Positions 16,256-25,815 of a stretch of DNA of 44,654 nt are shown here, piece by piece. Location: the NCBI GenBank assembly GCA_029981435.1, contig JARRBB010000008.1:1-44654 (forward strand), read 5' to 3'. Source of the stretch: Thermotogaceae bacterium. Lineage in GTDB: Bacteria > Thermotogota > Thermotogae > B21-G9 > HyVt-16. Below the pieces are notes generated by a model that made no database searches, was not told where the DNA came from, and saw nothing but the letters and a program-made list of their open reading frames with translations. The first letter of the stretch is position 1; each line of letters starts with the position of its first letter. The position numbers and the translations under genes were made by a program.

Positions 16256-17482
16256 TCAAAATTGATAGAATTCACATAATTCTCCCTTGTAAACTCCTTC
16301 GACACCCAACGGAATTCTCACCATCCCGTCAGATTTTCTGACAAGGCTCACGAGTCCTGAATCTCCAAGAACCGGATTTGCAAAAATTTCATGATTTTTT
16401 CTGTAGAGTCTTACATGAACGAACCTTTCTCTACCTTGAGTTGCTGGTACGTTTGTGTCGAGCTTTACATAAAAATCAGGCTTTGGAAGAACATCGATTT
16501 CACCAGAGAGTTTTCTGAGAATAGGCAGCAAGAACAAGATGGTGCTCGAAACAAAAGACGCTGGATTTCCTGGGAGTCCTAAAAGGACCTTATTACCACT
16601 CAATCCAAATACAGTGGGTTTACCGGGTTTTATCAAAGCGCCATGATATACTACTTTTCCAACCTCTGAAAAAACTTTCATGGTGTAATCTCTGACTCCG
16701 AGAGAACTTCCACCGCATGTTATTATGATGTCAAAGTCATTTAGTGCATTTTCAACGTTTTTTAATAATTCCGCATAGTTATCTGAAACGTGGCCCAATC
16801 TGACGGCTTCAAAACCAAGATTCTGGAGATAGGTTAGTAAAAAATAAGTATTGGAATCTCTCACATGGTATTTTGAAACCTTTGTTTCCCACGGTTCGAT
16901 TATCTCGTCACCCGTAGAGATTATTCCAATCTTAACCTTTCTGAAAACTTCTATTTCAGTTACCCCTAATGCGAGTAAATTATGTATATCTTTATGGGTT
17001 ATCTTCTTTCCTTTCTCAACTATAATCTCGCCTGATTTTATATCTTCATCTGCCTTTAATACATTTTCCCAGGGGGAGATTGTTTTGTACACTTCCACAA
17101 AGTCTTCGACTTCCTGAGTGTTTTCAACCATCACAACAGCGTTGGCACCTTGGGGAATTGTACCACCGGTTGAAACTTTAACCGCTTCCTGGGTTTCAAG
17201 TTTCATGGATGGTTCTTCACCTATTTTTATTTCACCTTTTATTTTGAAAAAAGCTGGCATTTCTGAAGACGCTCCAAAGGTTTCCTCGGCTTTGAGTGCG
17301 TAACCATCGACATTCGCCCTGAAAAATCCTGGAAGATCTTCATTTGAAATGATATTCTTTGAACTTACGCGATTAAAAGTGTTCAGAACGTTCAGTTTCT
17401 CAATTTCCGATACTGCATTTAATCTCAATATGTATTCTTTGTAAATCTCTTCTCTTGAAACGAATCTTAGAAATTCTCCCAT
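16256..17482 (-). CDS. moeA: molybdopterin molybdenumtransferase MoeA
   Basis: MoeA inserts molybdate (or tungstate in related proteins) into adenylylated molybdopterin. Visible elements are FFRANVDGYAL (family consensus P-x-F-x2-S-x-MDGYA, here with Ala in place of the usual Ser), IISTGDEI, CGGSSLGVRDY and GLPGNPASF. The 408-residue length is normal when ATG at 17482 is used, which has AAAGGAG at a good distance. An upstream in-frame start at 17515 lacks this. No other molybdenum-cofactor gene is in the window. It is divergent from fapA and followed by csaB on the same strand. Confidence 0.9.
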   Translation of the reverse strand: MGEFLRFVSREEIYKEYILRLNAVSEIEKLNVLNTFNRVSSKNIISNEDLPGFFRANVDGYALKAEETFGASSEMPAFFKIKGEIKIGEEPSMKLETQEAVKVSTGGTIPQGANAVVMVENTQEVEDFVEVYKTISPWENVLKADEDIKSGEIIVEKGKKITHKDIHNLLALGVTEIEVFRKVKIGIISTGDEIIEPWETKVSKYHVRDSNTYFLLTYLQNLGFEAVRLGHVSDNYAELLKNVENALNDFDIIITCGGSSLGVRDYTMKVFSEVGKVVYHGALIKPGKPTVFGLSGNKVLLGLPGNPASFVSSTILFLLPILRKLSGEIDVLPKPDFYVKLDTNVPATQGRERFVHVRLYRKNHEIFANPVLGDSGLVSLVRKSDGMVRIPLGVEGVYKGELCEFYQF

Positions 17483-17510
17483 TTTTTCTTCTCCTTTCAT
17501 TTTATATACC

Positions 17511-17535
17511 CTCAATTAAATAGTATAATACAATC
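17511..17535 (+). promoter_or_regulatory. divergent promoter region between moeA and fapA
   Basis: A TATAAT at 17524-17529 is placed for fapA, 38 nt before its start codon. Its complement also supplies TATACT-like sequence for moeA. No good -35 is visible for either direction, so this is a weak call for the 84-nt shared gap. Confidence 0.3.
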
Positions 17536-17566
17536 GCATATAAAGCCTTCTGAAGAAGGTGATGAA

Positions 17567-19225
17567 ATGTTAGAAAGGCTTGTTTTTGATAGTATTGAAC
17601 AGGTGTATGAATATTTAGAAAGAAACTACGGTAAAAATTGGTATCTGGATTATTTTGTACAAACAAAAAAGTTGAAAGACGGAAAGTATGAAGCTACTGT
17701 ATACAGAACATCCGATCTACCATCTTCGGAGTATTCAGAAATCTCGCAAAGAGATTTGCAGGAACTGGAGAAATTGTTATCGGATATCCCTGAGAAAGAA
17801 TATGAAGAAAAAATTGAATTAGAAGAATACAAAGAGCCTTTGATAATTGTAAATCTTTCAGAGGATGAAATGCTTGCGAGTATAACCATCGTTCCTGGAG
17901 TTGAGAAGGAATTACCATCAAAAGAGGATATTTTAAAGGCTTTGAGAGAAAACAATGTAGTTATGGGAATAGATGAGAATGCCATAGAAAAAGCCTTGAA
18001 AGAAAAAAAGGTATTTGTACCTGTGGTTGTGGCAAAAGGTGAGAAAGCAAAACCATCTGTTGATGCAAAACTCGATATTAAATTCAAAGAACATTCCAAA
18101 ATAAAAAGTCGACCAGAATGTGAGGAGTTCGAAAAAATCATAAAGTGTTGTGATGAAAAGGAAATACTCGCTGAAAAAATTCCTCCTGTTGAGGGGAAAG
18201 ATGGCTATACTGTTACCGGTAAGATAATAAAAACGGAAAAGCCTAAGGATATCAACCTCTATGATTATCTTGGTGAAAATGTCGAAATTTCAGAAGATAA
18301 GAATAAGATTATTTCGAAGATTCCAGGTGAACCTTACATAGATCGATTTGGAAGAATCTCCGTGAGAAGGATTTTGATAATAGAAGGAGATTTGAAAGAT
18401 TACGGAAATATCGATTTTCCCGGACCTGTAGTTATAAAAGGCAATGCCGAAGGAAATTACGAGATAATATCCGGTGGTGATCTTTTAATAAAGGGTGTTG
18501 TTGGAGGAGTAGCTATAAAATGTGAAGGAAATATTTTTATAGAAAAAGGAATCTTCGGAAAAGCAAAAGGAGGAATTGAATGTAAAAAAAATCTCAGGAC
18601 TCTTTACATAAACAATTCACTGGTAAAGAGTGAAGGAAATATCATTGTGGAAGACTACATAATGGACTCGGTTGTTATTGCGAAAGGAACAATAATTGTC
18701 AATGGTAGAGGTACCATAATAGGCGGAAAGGTCTATGCCGGTGAAAACATCTCCTGTAATCTTATAGGAAGCAGTTTTGGAGCAGTTACACATATTGGTT
18801 GTGGGATTGATTATGAAAAGACTTCGCAGCTTCTGGAACTTGAAGAAGAATTCGAGGGTAAATTTTTAAAGTTGACCTCTGTAATAAAGTTGATACTCAA
18901 GTTTGAAAGGATATCCAAGCAATTGCCGGAGAATGATAGAAAGAAATATTTGATTACTTTGAGAAAACTCAATGATATGAAAGATACTCTTCAGAAAAGT
19001 ATAAATCGTCTGAAAGAAAAGATGGACATTTTGAAAAGAGATATAATGTTGAGAAATCTAAAAATCAGAAACAGGATACTGGTGTACAAAAACTGTAGAG
19101 AGGCTGTAATACAAATCGGTAATAAAACGTTAAAGGTGACGAACGACACAGGGCCTGGCTTTTTTGAACTGGATCATGTGAAAGGTAAGATAGTATTCCA
19201 CGGAAAAGCATTTATTGCTTCTTAA
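17567..19225 (+). CDS. fapA: FapA / DUF342 family polymer-forming protein
   Basis: This large soluble protein of 552 residues has the FapA (DUF342) layout. An N-terminal segment of about 50 residues resembles a Jag-N-type domain. A lysine/glutamate-rich middle with PPVEGKDGYTVTGK (the family signature) follows. Next comes a glycine-rich right-handed beta-helix of short repeats (about 270-400: GDLKDYGNIDFPGPVV, GNAEGNYEI, GGDLLIKGVVGG, CEGNIFIEKGIFG and so on). The C-terminus is a coiled-coil. In Vibrio a FapA protein helps polar flagellar localisation, but in most lineages, including this one, the role is unknown. The start ATG follows GAAGGTGATGAA. It is a single gene between divergent moeA and the rpmB promoter. 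Confidence 0.85.
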   Translation: MLERLVFDSIEQVYEYLERNYGKNWYLDYFVQTKKLKDGKYEATVYRTSDLPSSEYSEISQRDLQELEKLLSDIPEKEYEEKIELEEYKEPLIIVNLSEDEMLASITIVPGVEKELPSKEDILKALRENNVVMGIDENAIEKALKEKKVFVPVVVAKGEKAKPSVDAKLDIKFKEHSKIKSRPECEEFEKIIKCCDEKEILAEKIPPVEGKDGYTVTGKIIKTEKPKDINLYDYLGENVEISEDKNKIISKIPGEPYIDRFGRISVRRILIIEGDLKDYGNIDFPGPVVIKGNAEGNYEIISGGDLLIKGVVGGVAIKCEGNIFIEKGIFGKAKGGIECKKNLRTLYINNSLVKSEGNIIVEDYIMDSVVIAKGTIIVNGRGTIIGGKVYAGENISCNLIGSSFGAVTHIGCGIDYEKTSQLLELEEEFEGKFLKLTSVIKLILKFERISKQLPENDRKKYLITLRKLNDMKDTLQKSINRLKEKMDILKRDIMLRNLKIRNRILVYKNCREAVIQIGNKTLKVTNDTGPGFFELDHVKGKIVFHGKAFIAS

Positions 19226-19255
19226 GAATAACTACAGGTTTTTGTTTGATACTTC

Positions 19256-19284
19256 TTGAAACTCCATCGCCATTTGTGTATAAT
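19256..19284 (+). promoter_or_regulatory. rpmB: promoter of rpmB
   Basis: TTGAAA at 19256-19261 and a perfect TATAAT at 19279-19284 with the optimal 17-nt spacer lie 55 nt upstream of rpmB. This is the best sigma-70-type promoter in the window and may also feed the alr cluster by readthrough of the rpmB terminator. Confidence 0.75.
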
Positions 19285-19339
19285 TAACAGGGATATTTTC
19301 TGAAAAACTGGTTTACAATGGTAAAAGGAGGTAAAATAG

Positions 19340-19531
19340 ATGTCCAAGAAGTGTTATGTATGTGGAAAAGGTCCTGCAACTGGCAACAATGTAAGTCACT
19401 CGAACAAAAGAACCAAAAGGCGCTGGGAACCCAATCTTCAAAGAGTTAAAGTGGAAATCGATGGTCAGATTAAAAGAGTCAGAGTATGTACCGATTGTCT
19501 CAAGAGTGGAAAAGTGGTGAGAGCTATATAA
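19340..19531 (+). CDS. rpmB: 50S ribosomal protein L28
   Basis: L28 is a small protein of the large ribosomal subunit. The 63-residue sequence has the usual [20 protein letters not shown] start and RRWEPNLQ. It carries two CxxC pairs (C4-x2-C7 and C50-x2-C53, in CYVC and CTDC), so it is the zinc-ribbon form. ATG with AAAGGAGG upstream. It has its own promoter and terminator. Confidence 0.97.
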   Translation: MSKKCYVCGKGPATGNNVSHSNKRTKRRWEPNLQRVKVEIDGQIKRVRVCTDCLKSGKVVRAI

Positions 19532-19557
19532 AGCGCGGGATATCACCGCGCTTTTTT
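19531..19557 (+). terminator. rpmB terminator
   Basis: Stem AAGCGCGG (19531-19538) with CCGCGCTT (19546-19553), 7-nt loop and a run of six Ts, beginning at the stop codon of rpmB. Confidence 0.88.
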
Positions 19558-19593
19558 CTTCTAATTCTTTTTTTCAGCAGGGAAGTGCAGAAT

Positions 19594-20022
19594 TTGGAAG
19601 AAGTAAAGGTCTATAATTTCAGATATTCATCGTGGATCAGATGGCTGTGGTTTTTGATACTGATTTCTTTCCTTTTGCTTTTTCAATATCTGTATCTTAC
19701 GGACAATAAACTTTCATCATACTTCTTTCTGATACTCGTTTTTTTGAGTGCTTTAAAGCTATACCAGGTGTTAAAATATAGGATAGTCCTTGATGTTGAA
19801 AAACAACGTATAATTGTTGGTAAGAGGATTATACCGTTGAACATAAGCAACATACATACCTATACTGATGTTCTTGGATTTCAAAAACTCTCTATTGAAT
19901 TCGAAAAAGAGATTCTGGTGCTGAGCTCTACCTTAGAAGACTTTGATTTTTTCAAAGATTTGTTGATCAAAATCTGGGAGGAAAATAAATTTGAGAAGCC
20001 GAAAAACCTGGGTAAAAATTGA
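19594..20022 (+). CDS. small membrane protein with two TM segments, unknown function
   Basis: This protein of about 142 residues is not recognised. Two hydrophobic helices near the N-terminus (WLWFLILISFLLLFQYLYL and YFFLILVFLSALKLY) are followed by a cytosolic stretch of about 80 residues. That stretch has a strand-rich pattern (RIVLDVEKQRIIVGKRIIPLNISNI) like the PH-like domains that follow TM pairs in small membrane proteins. TTG at 19594 lies 8 nt after GGGAAG; GTG at 19585 is an alternative. Its 3' end overlaps alr by 32 nt, so it heads the alr cluster and may be translationally coupled to it. Confidence 0.6.
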   Translation: MEEVKVYNFRYSSWIRWLWFLILISFLLLFQYLYLTDNKLSSYFFLILVFLSALKLYQVLKYRIVLDVEKQRIIVGKRIIPLNISNIHTYTDVLGFQKLSIEFEKEILVLSSTLEDFDFFKDLLIKIWEENKFEKPKNLGKN

Positions 20023-21097
20023 TACAAAAGCTTATCTTGAAAACATAAAGTACTTTTCAGAAGTTCTCTTTCCAACAAAAGTGATGCCTGTTTTAAAAGC
20101 GAACGCTTATGGCCATGGTGCATGTGCTCTCGCAAGGAAACTTGAAGAAATGAAGATAGATTATATAGCGGTTGCTTTCCTTGAAGAAGCTCTTGAATTG
20201 AGGAAGAATGGGATAAAGATTCCAATATTAGTTTTTAATTACTTTTCTGAGGAATATGTGGAATATTTTGTGAAAGATAATATAACCGCTACAATATATT
20301 GTTTTGAACAGGTTGAAAACATTGAAAGTGTATTCAATAGAAAAAAACTCAATGGTAGACTCAAAGTACATATAAATGTTGACACCGGGATGGGGCGGCT
20401 TGGATATAAAGTTGATGAAGCGTTGAGACTTTTTGAAGCCGTCCTCCACTCTCCATATTTTGAACTTGAAGGAGTTTACACACACTTTTCAGATGCCGAC
20501 AACATCGACAGCGATTACACCTTTGAACAATCCGAAAAATTCAAAGAATTCCTCAACAAGATACCTGAGAAACCAAAGATAATTCATAACTGCAACAGTG
20601 CCGCAAGTCTTTTTTTCAGAGATTTGAGACTTGACTATTCAAGAATAGGTATAGCGAGTTATGGTTTACAGCCTTCCAATATGAAAAAGGTTGAAAGTAT
20701 AAAACCGGTTTTATCATGGTACAGTGTGGTATCATTTGTTAAAGAAATAAATCCTGGTGATTCGATCAGTTATGGTAGAACTTTTATTGCAAAAAACAGG
20801 ATGAAAGTTGCAACGATACCAGTAGGTTATGCGGATGGCTATCCAAGAGTTCTGAGCAACAAAGGTTCTGTTTTGATAAAAGGAAAAAGGTGCAAGATAC
20901 TTGGTAGAGTTTGTATGGATCAGTTTGTGGTTGATGTCAGTCATTTAAAAAACGTGAAAATGGGTGACGAAGTCGTTTTGATAGGAAAACAGGGTGATGA
21001 TGAAATAAGTGCTGAAGAAATTGCCCAACTTTCTGGTACCATAAATTATGAAATAGTGTGTGGCATATCAAGTAGAGTGCCACGAATATATTCTTAA
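19991..21097 (+). CDS. alr: alanine racemase
   Basis: This PLP enzyme converts L- to D-alanine for peptidoglycan. The Schiff-base lysine is K36 in VLKANAYGHG. The catalytic tyrosine is Y261 in SISYGRTF, and SRIGIASYG binds the cofactor phosphate. Length 368 is typical. The start is TTG with GGGAGG 8 nt upstream, inside the preceding gene. ddl, which consumes D-Ala, is four genes downstream in the same cluster. Confidence 0.95.
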   Translation: MRSRKTWVKIDTKAYLENIKYFSEVLFPTKVMPVLKANAYGHGACALARKLEEMKIDYIAVAFLEEALELRKNGIKIPILVFNYFSEEYVEYFVKDNITATIYCFEQVENIESVFNRKKLNGRLKVHINVDTGMGRLGYKVDEALRLFEAVLHSPYFELEGVYTHFSDADNIDSDYTFEQSEKFKEFLNKIPEKPKIIHNCNSAASLFFRDLRLDYSRIGIASYGLQPSNMKKVESIKPVLSWYSVVSFVKEINPGDSISYGRTFIAKNRMKVATIPVGYADGYPRVLSNKGSVLIKGKRCKILGRVCMDQFVVDVSHLKNVKMGDEVVLIGKQGDDEISAEEIAQLSGTINYEIVCGISSRVPRIYS

Positions 21098-21110
21098 GGG
21101 GGAAAGTCGT

Positions 21111-22136
21111 GTGAAGTTGAGAGATGTGGCTAATATAAAGAATATTGAAAGCAATAATGATAGTTCTGAAAGCTATAAATATATATCCGAACTTCAAAAA
21201 GACGATGAAATTAGATCAATATACAAAGTTACAAGTAAAAAGCTTCAATCAGCAAAGGATGGAAAGAAGTTTCTGCTTTTAACCTTGAGCGATAAAACCG
21301 GGACGATAAGAGCCGTTGATTGGCACAACGCGGAAACTAACGATAACAACGTTTCAGTTGGTGACGTGGTAAAGGTTCAGGGAAAAGTGGTTGTTTTTGA
21401 AAATAGGCTTCAGCTGAATCTCTCCAAAGATTCTATTTTGAAGGTCTTGAGCGAGTTAGAGTATGACCATGAAAGATTCGTTGAAACTACAAAAAGGGAT
21501 GTTGAAAAAATGTATCAAGAACTTGTTGAAATAATACGTAACATGGAAAATAGATTTTTGAGAATCTTGCTGGAAAAAATTTTCATACATGATAAAAAAT
21601 TCGTTGAAATATTTTTAAAGGCACCAGCAGCTCTTACTGTTCATCATGCTTACAAGGGTGGACTTCTTGAACACACTCTCGATGTTGTTGAATCTTGCTC
21701 TAAAATAGCACAGAAATACTCTGAGATTGTAGATTCTGAATTGCTCATAGCAGGAGCTTTGCTACATGATATTGGTAAAGCTTATGAATACGATATAACA
21801 CCTTCAGGAATAGTAGTTACTGATAAAGGAGAGCTTCTTGGACATATAGCCATAGGTGTTGATATGGTTGAGAAGATAGCGAAGGAAATAAAAGATTTTC
21901 CACAGGAACTTCTGGTAGAGATAAAACACATGATTTTATCACACCACGGTGAATTTGAATGGGGTTCTCCTGTGCTTCCTAAAACTCCAGAGGCGCTTGT
22001 TTTACACATGCTTGATAATCTGGATGCCAAGTTATCACAATTTTTGAAACTCACTGAAAAAGGAGAACCAGGTACTTGGAGCGAATATGATAAGAAACTT
22101 GGAAGGAGAATAATGATTAGAGGTGAAAAAAAATGA
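21111..22136 (+). CDS. yhaM: 3'-5' exoribonuclease, YhaM family (OB fold + HD domain)
   Basis: The N-terminal OB-fold nucleic-acid-binding domain (about 30-110, GTIRAVDW, GDVVKVQGKV) precedes an HD metal-dependent domain (about 170-320). The latter has VHHAYKGGLLEHT with H188, the HD pair H219-D220 in LLHDIGK, and a late HHGEFEWGSP. This architecture and the 341-residue length match YhaM/CBF1-type 3'-5' exonucleases that trim RNA and some DNA. I chose GTG at 21111, 8 nt after GGGGG; an upstream in-frame start at 21060 lies inside alr. The end overlaps the next gene by ATGA. Confidence 0.85.
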   Translation: MKLRDVANIKNIESNNDSSESYKYISELQKDDEIRSIYKVTSKKLQSAKDGKKFLLLTLSDKTGTIRAVDWHNAETNDNNVSVGDVVKVQGKVVVFENRLQLNLSKDSILKVLSELEYDHERFVETTKRDVEKMYQELVEIIRNMENRFLRILLEKIFIHDKKFVEIFLKAPAALTVHHAYKGGLLEHTLDVVESCSKIAQKYSEIVDSELLIAGALLHDIGKAYEYDITPSGIVVTDKGELLGHIAIGVDMVEKIAKEIKDFPQELLVEIKHMILSHHGEFEWGSPVLPKTPEALVLHMLDNLDAKLSQFLKLTEKGEPGTWSEYDKKLGRRIMIRGEKK

Positions 22137-23527
22137 AAATAAAGTTTGGAACTTCTGGCTGGCGTGGGATCATTGCGGAGGACTTTACCGTTGACAATTT
22201 GAAGCTGGTCTCGCAAGCAATAGCAAACTATCTGAAAGATATTTCTGATGAGCCTAAAATAATAGTAGGATACGATACAAGATTCATGACCGAATACTTT
22301 TCACAGATTGTGAGAAAGGTTATGAATGGAAATGGTATAAAGGTTTTGATGTGCGATAAACCCACACCAACACCGGTTATCTCGTATTATATAATTTCTG
22401 AGAAACTCGATGGGGGTATAAATCTCACGGCTTCACACAATCCTCCACAATATCTTGGACTGAAATTCAATCCAAAAAGTGGTGCACCGGCACCTTTAGA
22501 GGTTACAAAGAGGATAGAAGAAAATCTTCAAAATATATCTTTATCAGATGTGAAAGAAGCTGTAGATAACGAATTGTTTGAGATTGTTGATCCTTCAGCA
22601 GGGTATTTTGAGTATCTCGCGCAAAAGATAGATTTTGAACGCATAAAATCGAGGAAAATTCAAGTTGCGACAGATTTGATGTTTGGAACTGCGATAGGAT
22701 ACCTTGATTCTCTCCTTATGAAGATCACGGAGAAACCTTTGATGTTCAACAGATACAGAGATCCGTATTTTGGAGGTTACAGACCAGAACCTGATGAATC
22801 AAGGATGGGAGAGTTGAAAGAAGTCATCGAGTCACACAATTTAGCGTGTGGACTGGCAACCGATGGAGATGCGGATAGATTTGGTATAGTTGATGATAAA
22901 GGTGATTTTATAACTCCAAATGAATTCATAGGGCTTGTTGCATATCATCTCTACAAAAACAAAAAACTTGAAGGTCCTTCTGCACGGAGTATAGCAACAT
23001 CACACTTTCTCGATGAGATTGTCAGATCTTTTGGTTATGAAACTCTGGAAACACCTGTTGGTTTCAAGTATCTTGGGGAGCTCCTTCTTGAGAAGAATAT
23101 CGTTGTTGGCGGTGAAGAAAGTGGTGGTTTAACGATCCAATCTCATGTCCCTGAGAAAGACGGTATTCTTGCCTGTATGCTTGCTCTGGAGATGATAGCC
23201 TATTTCGACAAACCTTTGAGTGAGTTGAGAAAAGATTTAGTGAGCGAATTTGGAGAGTTCTTTGATGAAAGGATTGATATAGAACTTTCATCCTTAGATG
23301 AGAAAAGCAGATATATGGACGAATTTTCTAAACTTCCTGATAAAATAAAAACAAAGAAGGTTACAGAGAAAAAAGAATTAGATGGGGTCCAGTATATTTT
23401 CGAAGGAAAACACAACTGGGTGCTCGCAAGGCCTTCAGGTACGGAACCAGTAGTAAGGATATACATCGAAACCACTGATAGAGAACTTTTCGATGAGATC
23501 ATAAAAGAGGTGGAAAATCTGATATGA
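22133..23527 (+). CDS. phosphoglucomutase/phosphomannomutase
   Basis: This alpha-D-phosphohexomutase interconverts hexose 1- and 6-phosphates. The phosphoserine loop is TASHNP with S101. The metal loop DGDADR is at about 244-249. The sugar-binding GGEESGG and the phosphate-binding RPSGTEPVVRIY complete the four-domain layout. Length 464 fits the family. Glucose versus mannose (or glucosamine) preference cannot be fixed, although RPSGTEP with GEESGG suits phosphoglucomutases or phosphomannomutases more than GlmM. Overlaps of 4 nt on both sides show translational coupling. Confidence 0.9.
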   Translation: MKIKFGTSGWRGIIAEDFTVDNLKLVSQAIANYLKDISDEPKIIVGYDTRFMTEYFSQIVRKVMNGNGIKVLMCDKPTPTPVISYYIISEKLDGGINLTASHNPPQYLGLKFNPKSGAPAPLEVTKRIEENLQNISLSDVKEAVDNELFEIVDPSAGYFEYLAQKIDFERIKSRKIQVATDLMFGTAIGYLDSLLMKITEKPLMFNRYRDPYFGGYRPEPDESRMGELKEVIESHNLACGLATDGDADRFGIVDDKGDFITPNEFIGLVAYHLYKNKKLEGPSARSIATSHFLDEIVRSFGYETLETPVGFKYLGELLLEKNIVVGGEESGGLTIQSHVPEKDGILACMLALEMIAYFDKPLSELRKDLVSEFGEFFDERIDIELSSLDEKSRYMDEFSKLPDKIKTKKVTEKKELDGVQYIFEGKHNWVLARPSGTEPVVRIYIETTDRELFDEIIKEVENLI

Positions 23528-25815
23528 AAAAATCGAAAGCGGCAAATGGAAATGGTAAAAATCTGGTAATAGTCGAATCACCTGCTAAGGCTAAAACCAT
23601 CCAAAAATATCTTGGAAATTCATACAGGGTAATTTCTTCAATGGGACACATAAGAGACCTTCCAGATAAAAGTTTCGGTGTTGACATAGAGAAAGGTTTT
23701 AAACCCGTTTTCACAATAATAAGAGGAAAGAAAAAGCTTGTGGATGAGATTAAGAAAATGGCGCAAGGTTCCAGAGTACTTCTGGCATCGGACCTTGATA
23801 GAGAAGGAGAAGCAATAGCCTGGCATCTCGCACAGATACTTCATTTGAATCCAGATGACAATATCAGGGTTATATTCAACGAAATAACCAAAGATGTGAT
23901 ACAAAAAGCAGTAAAAACTCCCAGAAAAATTGACTTAAATAAGGTTAACGCACAGCTTGCACGAAGAATACTCGACAGAATAGTGGGATACAAGATATCT
24001 CCTTTACTATGGAAGATACTGAAATCAGGTCTCAGCGCTGGACGTGTTCAATCAGTTGCACTGAGATTCATATGCGAACGTGAAGAAGAAATTAAAAAAT
24101 TCGTACCTAAGGAGTACTGGAGAATATACGGTTTAAAAGATGAAAACAAGATTTTCTTATCAAAGCTGGAAGGAAAAAAATTCGATCCATTGAAACTTGG
24201 AATAACACGTGAGAAATCAGAAGAGATCATCAAAGAACTGAAAGAGCGTAATTTTGTGATATCGAGCATAAACGAGGAGATATCAAAAAAGACACCGCCA
24301 GCTCCTTATATAACGAGTACGCTGCAACAAGAAGCCGCAAATAAGCTGGGATTTTCAGTTGCAAAAACGATGAAAATAGCCCAAGATCTTTATGAAGGTG
24401 TTGAAACACAAGAGGGTAACGTTGCTTTCATAACCTACATGCGAACGGATTCAACGAGGATATCAGAAGAAGCGGCAAAAAGGGCTAAAGAATTCATAAA
24501 AAACAAGTTCGGTGATGAATACACATCTAAGGGAAAGTCTAAAACCGGTACACAAAAAAGATCGAATGTTCAGGATGCTCACGAAGCTATAAGACCAACC
24601 TATGTGGATAAAACACCAGATGAGGTTAAAAGCATTTTGAAAGCAGATCATTGGAAATTGTACAAGTTGATATGGGAAAGGTTTGTGGCATCTCAAATGG
24701 CGCCTTCGAAGTATAGAATCCAGACCGTTGAAATTTCGAGTGAGGATGGAAAGTACAGTTTCATTATAGAAAACAGTGAGAGAATTTTCGATGGTTTTGA
24801 GGCAATCTATAAAACATCTAACGGTGGAAACAACTTCAAATTTGAGAATTTAAAAGAAGGGAATTACTTTACTTTCGATGATTTTGGAAACGAACAGAAA
24901 TTCACCGAACCTCCCGCAAGGTACACCGAGGCTTCCCTGGTTAAGAAACTTGAAAGGGAAGGTATCGGACGTCCAAGTACCTACGCTTCGATAATAAACA
25001 CTCTTTTTGAAAGAAAATACGTTATAAGAAAAAATAGGTTTTTAGTTCCTACTTTCATTGGATTTCTGGTAAACGAGTTTCTGATAAAAAATTTTCCAAA
25101 AATAGTGGAAAGCAAGTTTACAGCTATTATGGAAGCTGAGCTCGATGAGATTGAGAATGGAAAAAAAGTTTGGAAAGAGGTTTTGGATGAATTTTACAGA
25201 GAGTTTGAAAAGGATTTTTCAGAAATATCGGAGAAAATAAACAGCGGAGAATACGATGTTGAATTCACAACTGATATGAAATGTGAAGAATGTGAGCAAA
25301 ATATGAAACTGAAATTCGGAAGATTTGGAAGTTATTTAAAATGTGAATCCTGTGGAAAAACTGTTTCCACAAAAAACGAAGAGAACTTTTATTTCGAAGG
25401 TGAAATTTTGCATGTGAAGGAAGCTATAGAATCGTTTAAGGAAGAAGAAACTGAGGAAAAGTGTCCTAAATGTGGTTCACCTCTCGTTGTAAGGAAAAGT
25501 CGGTATGGTAAGTTCATTGGCTGTTCAGCGTATCCATCCTGTGATTACACGAGACCTCTGATTGAATATGCAAGAGGAAATTGCCCAAAATGTGGTGGAA
25601 AAGTCCTGATGAAAAAAAGTAAGAAAAGAAAAACATACTATATATGTGAAAACAACCTTGGAAAGAAAGGATGCGATTTCATAAGCTGGTACGAACCATC
25701 GAATTACAGTTGTCCTGATTGCTCAAATAGACTTTTTTATAGAAACAAATCAGGGGTAGAAATGCTTTACTGTGAGTCCTGCAAAAAGTATTTCTCTGAG
25801 GATAATCTAAAATGA
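23524..25815 (+). CDS. topA: DNA topoisomerase I (type IA)
   Basis: TopA relaxes negative supercoils. The Toprim domain has VIVESPAKAKTIQKYLG and the acidic SDLDREGEA (89-97). The catalytic tyrosine is Y305 in ITYMRTDSTR. The core ends near residue 580 and is followed by four cysteine-type zinc ribbons (CEEC/CESC, CPKC/C-x5-C, CPKC/C-x8-C, CPDC/CESC). Total 763 residues. It overlaps its neighbours by 4 nt on both sides. Confidence 0.96.
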   Translation: MKKSKAANGNGKNLVIVESPAKAKTIQKYLGNSYRVISSMGHIRDLPDKSFGVDIEKGFKPVFTIIRGKKKLVDEIKKMAQGSRVLLASDLDREGEAIAWHLAQILHLNPDDNIRVIFNEITKDVIQKAVKTPRKIDLNKVNAQLARRILDRIVGYKISPLLWKILKSGLSAGRVQSVALRFICEREEEIKKFVPKEYWRIYGLKDENKIFLSKLEGKKFDPLKLGITREKSEEIIKELKERNFVISSINEEISKKTPPAPYITSTLQQEAANKLGFSVAKTMKIAQDLYEGVETQEGNVAFITYMRTDSTRISEEAAKRAKEFIKNKFGDEYTSKGKSKTGTQKRSNVQDAHEAIRPTYVDKTPDEVKSILKADHWKLYKLIWERFVASQMAPSKYRIQTVEISSEDGKYSFIIENSERIFDGFEAIYKTSNGGNNFKFENLKEGNYFTFDDFGNEQKFTEPPARYTEASLVKKLEREGIGRPSTYASIINTLFERKYVIRKNRFLVPTFIGFLVNEFLIKNFPKIVESKFTAIMEAELDEIENGKKVWKEVLDEFYREFEKDFSEISEKINSGEYDVEFTTDMKCEECEQNMKLKFGRFGSYLKCESCGKTVSTKNEENFYFEGEILHVKEAIESFKEEETEEKCPKCGSPLVVRKSRYGKFIGCSAYPSCDYTRPLIEYARGNCPKCGGKVLMKKSKKRKTYYICENNLGKKGCDFISWYEPSNYSCPDCSNRLFYRNKSGVEMLYCESCKKYFSEDNLK

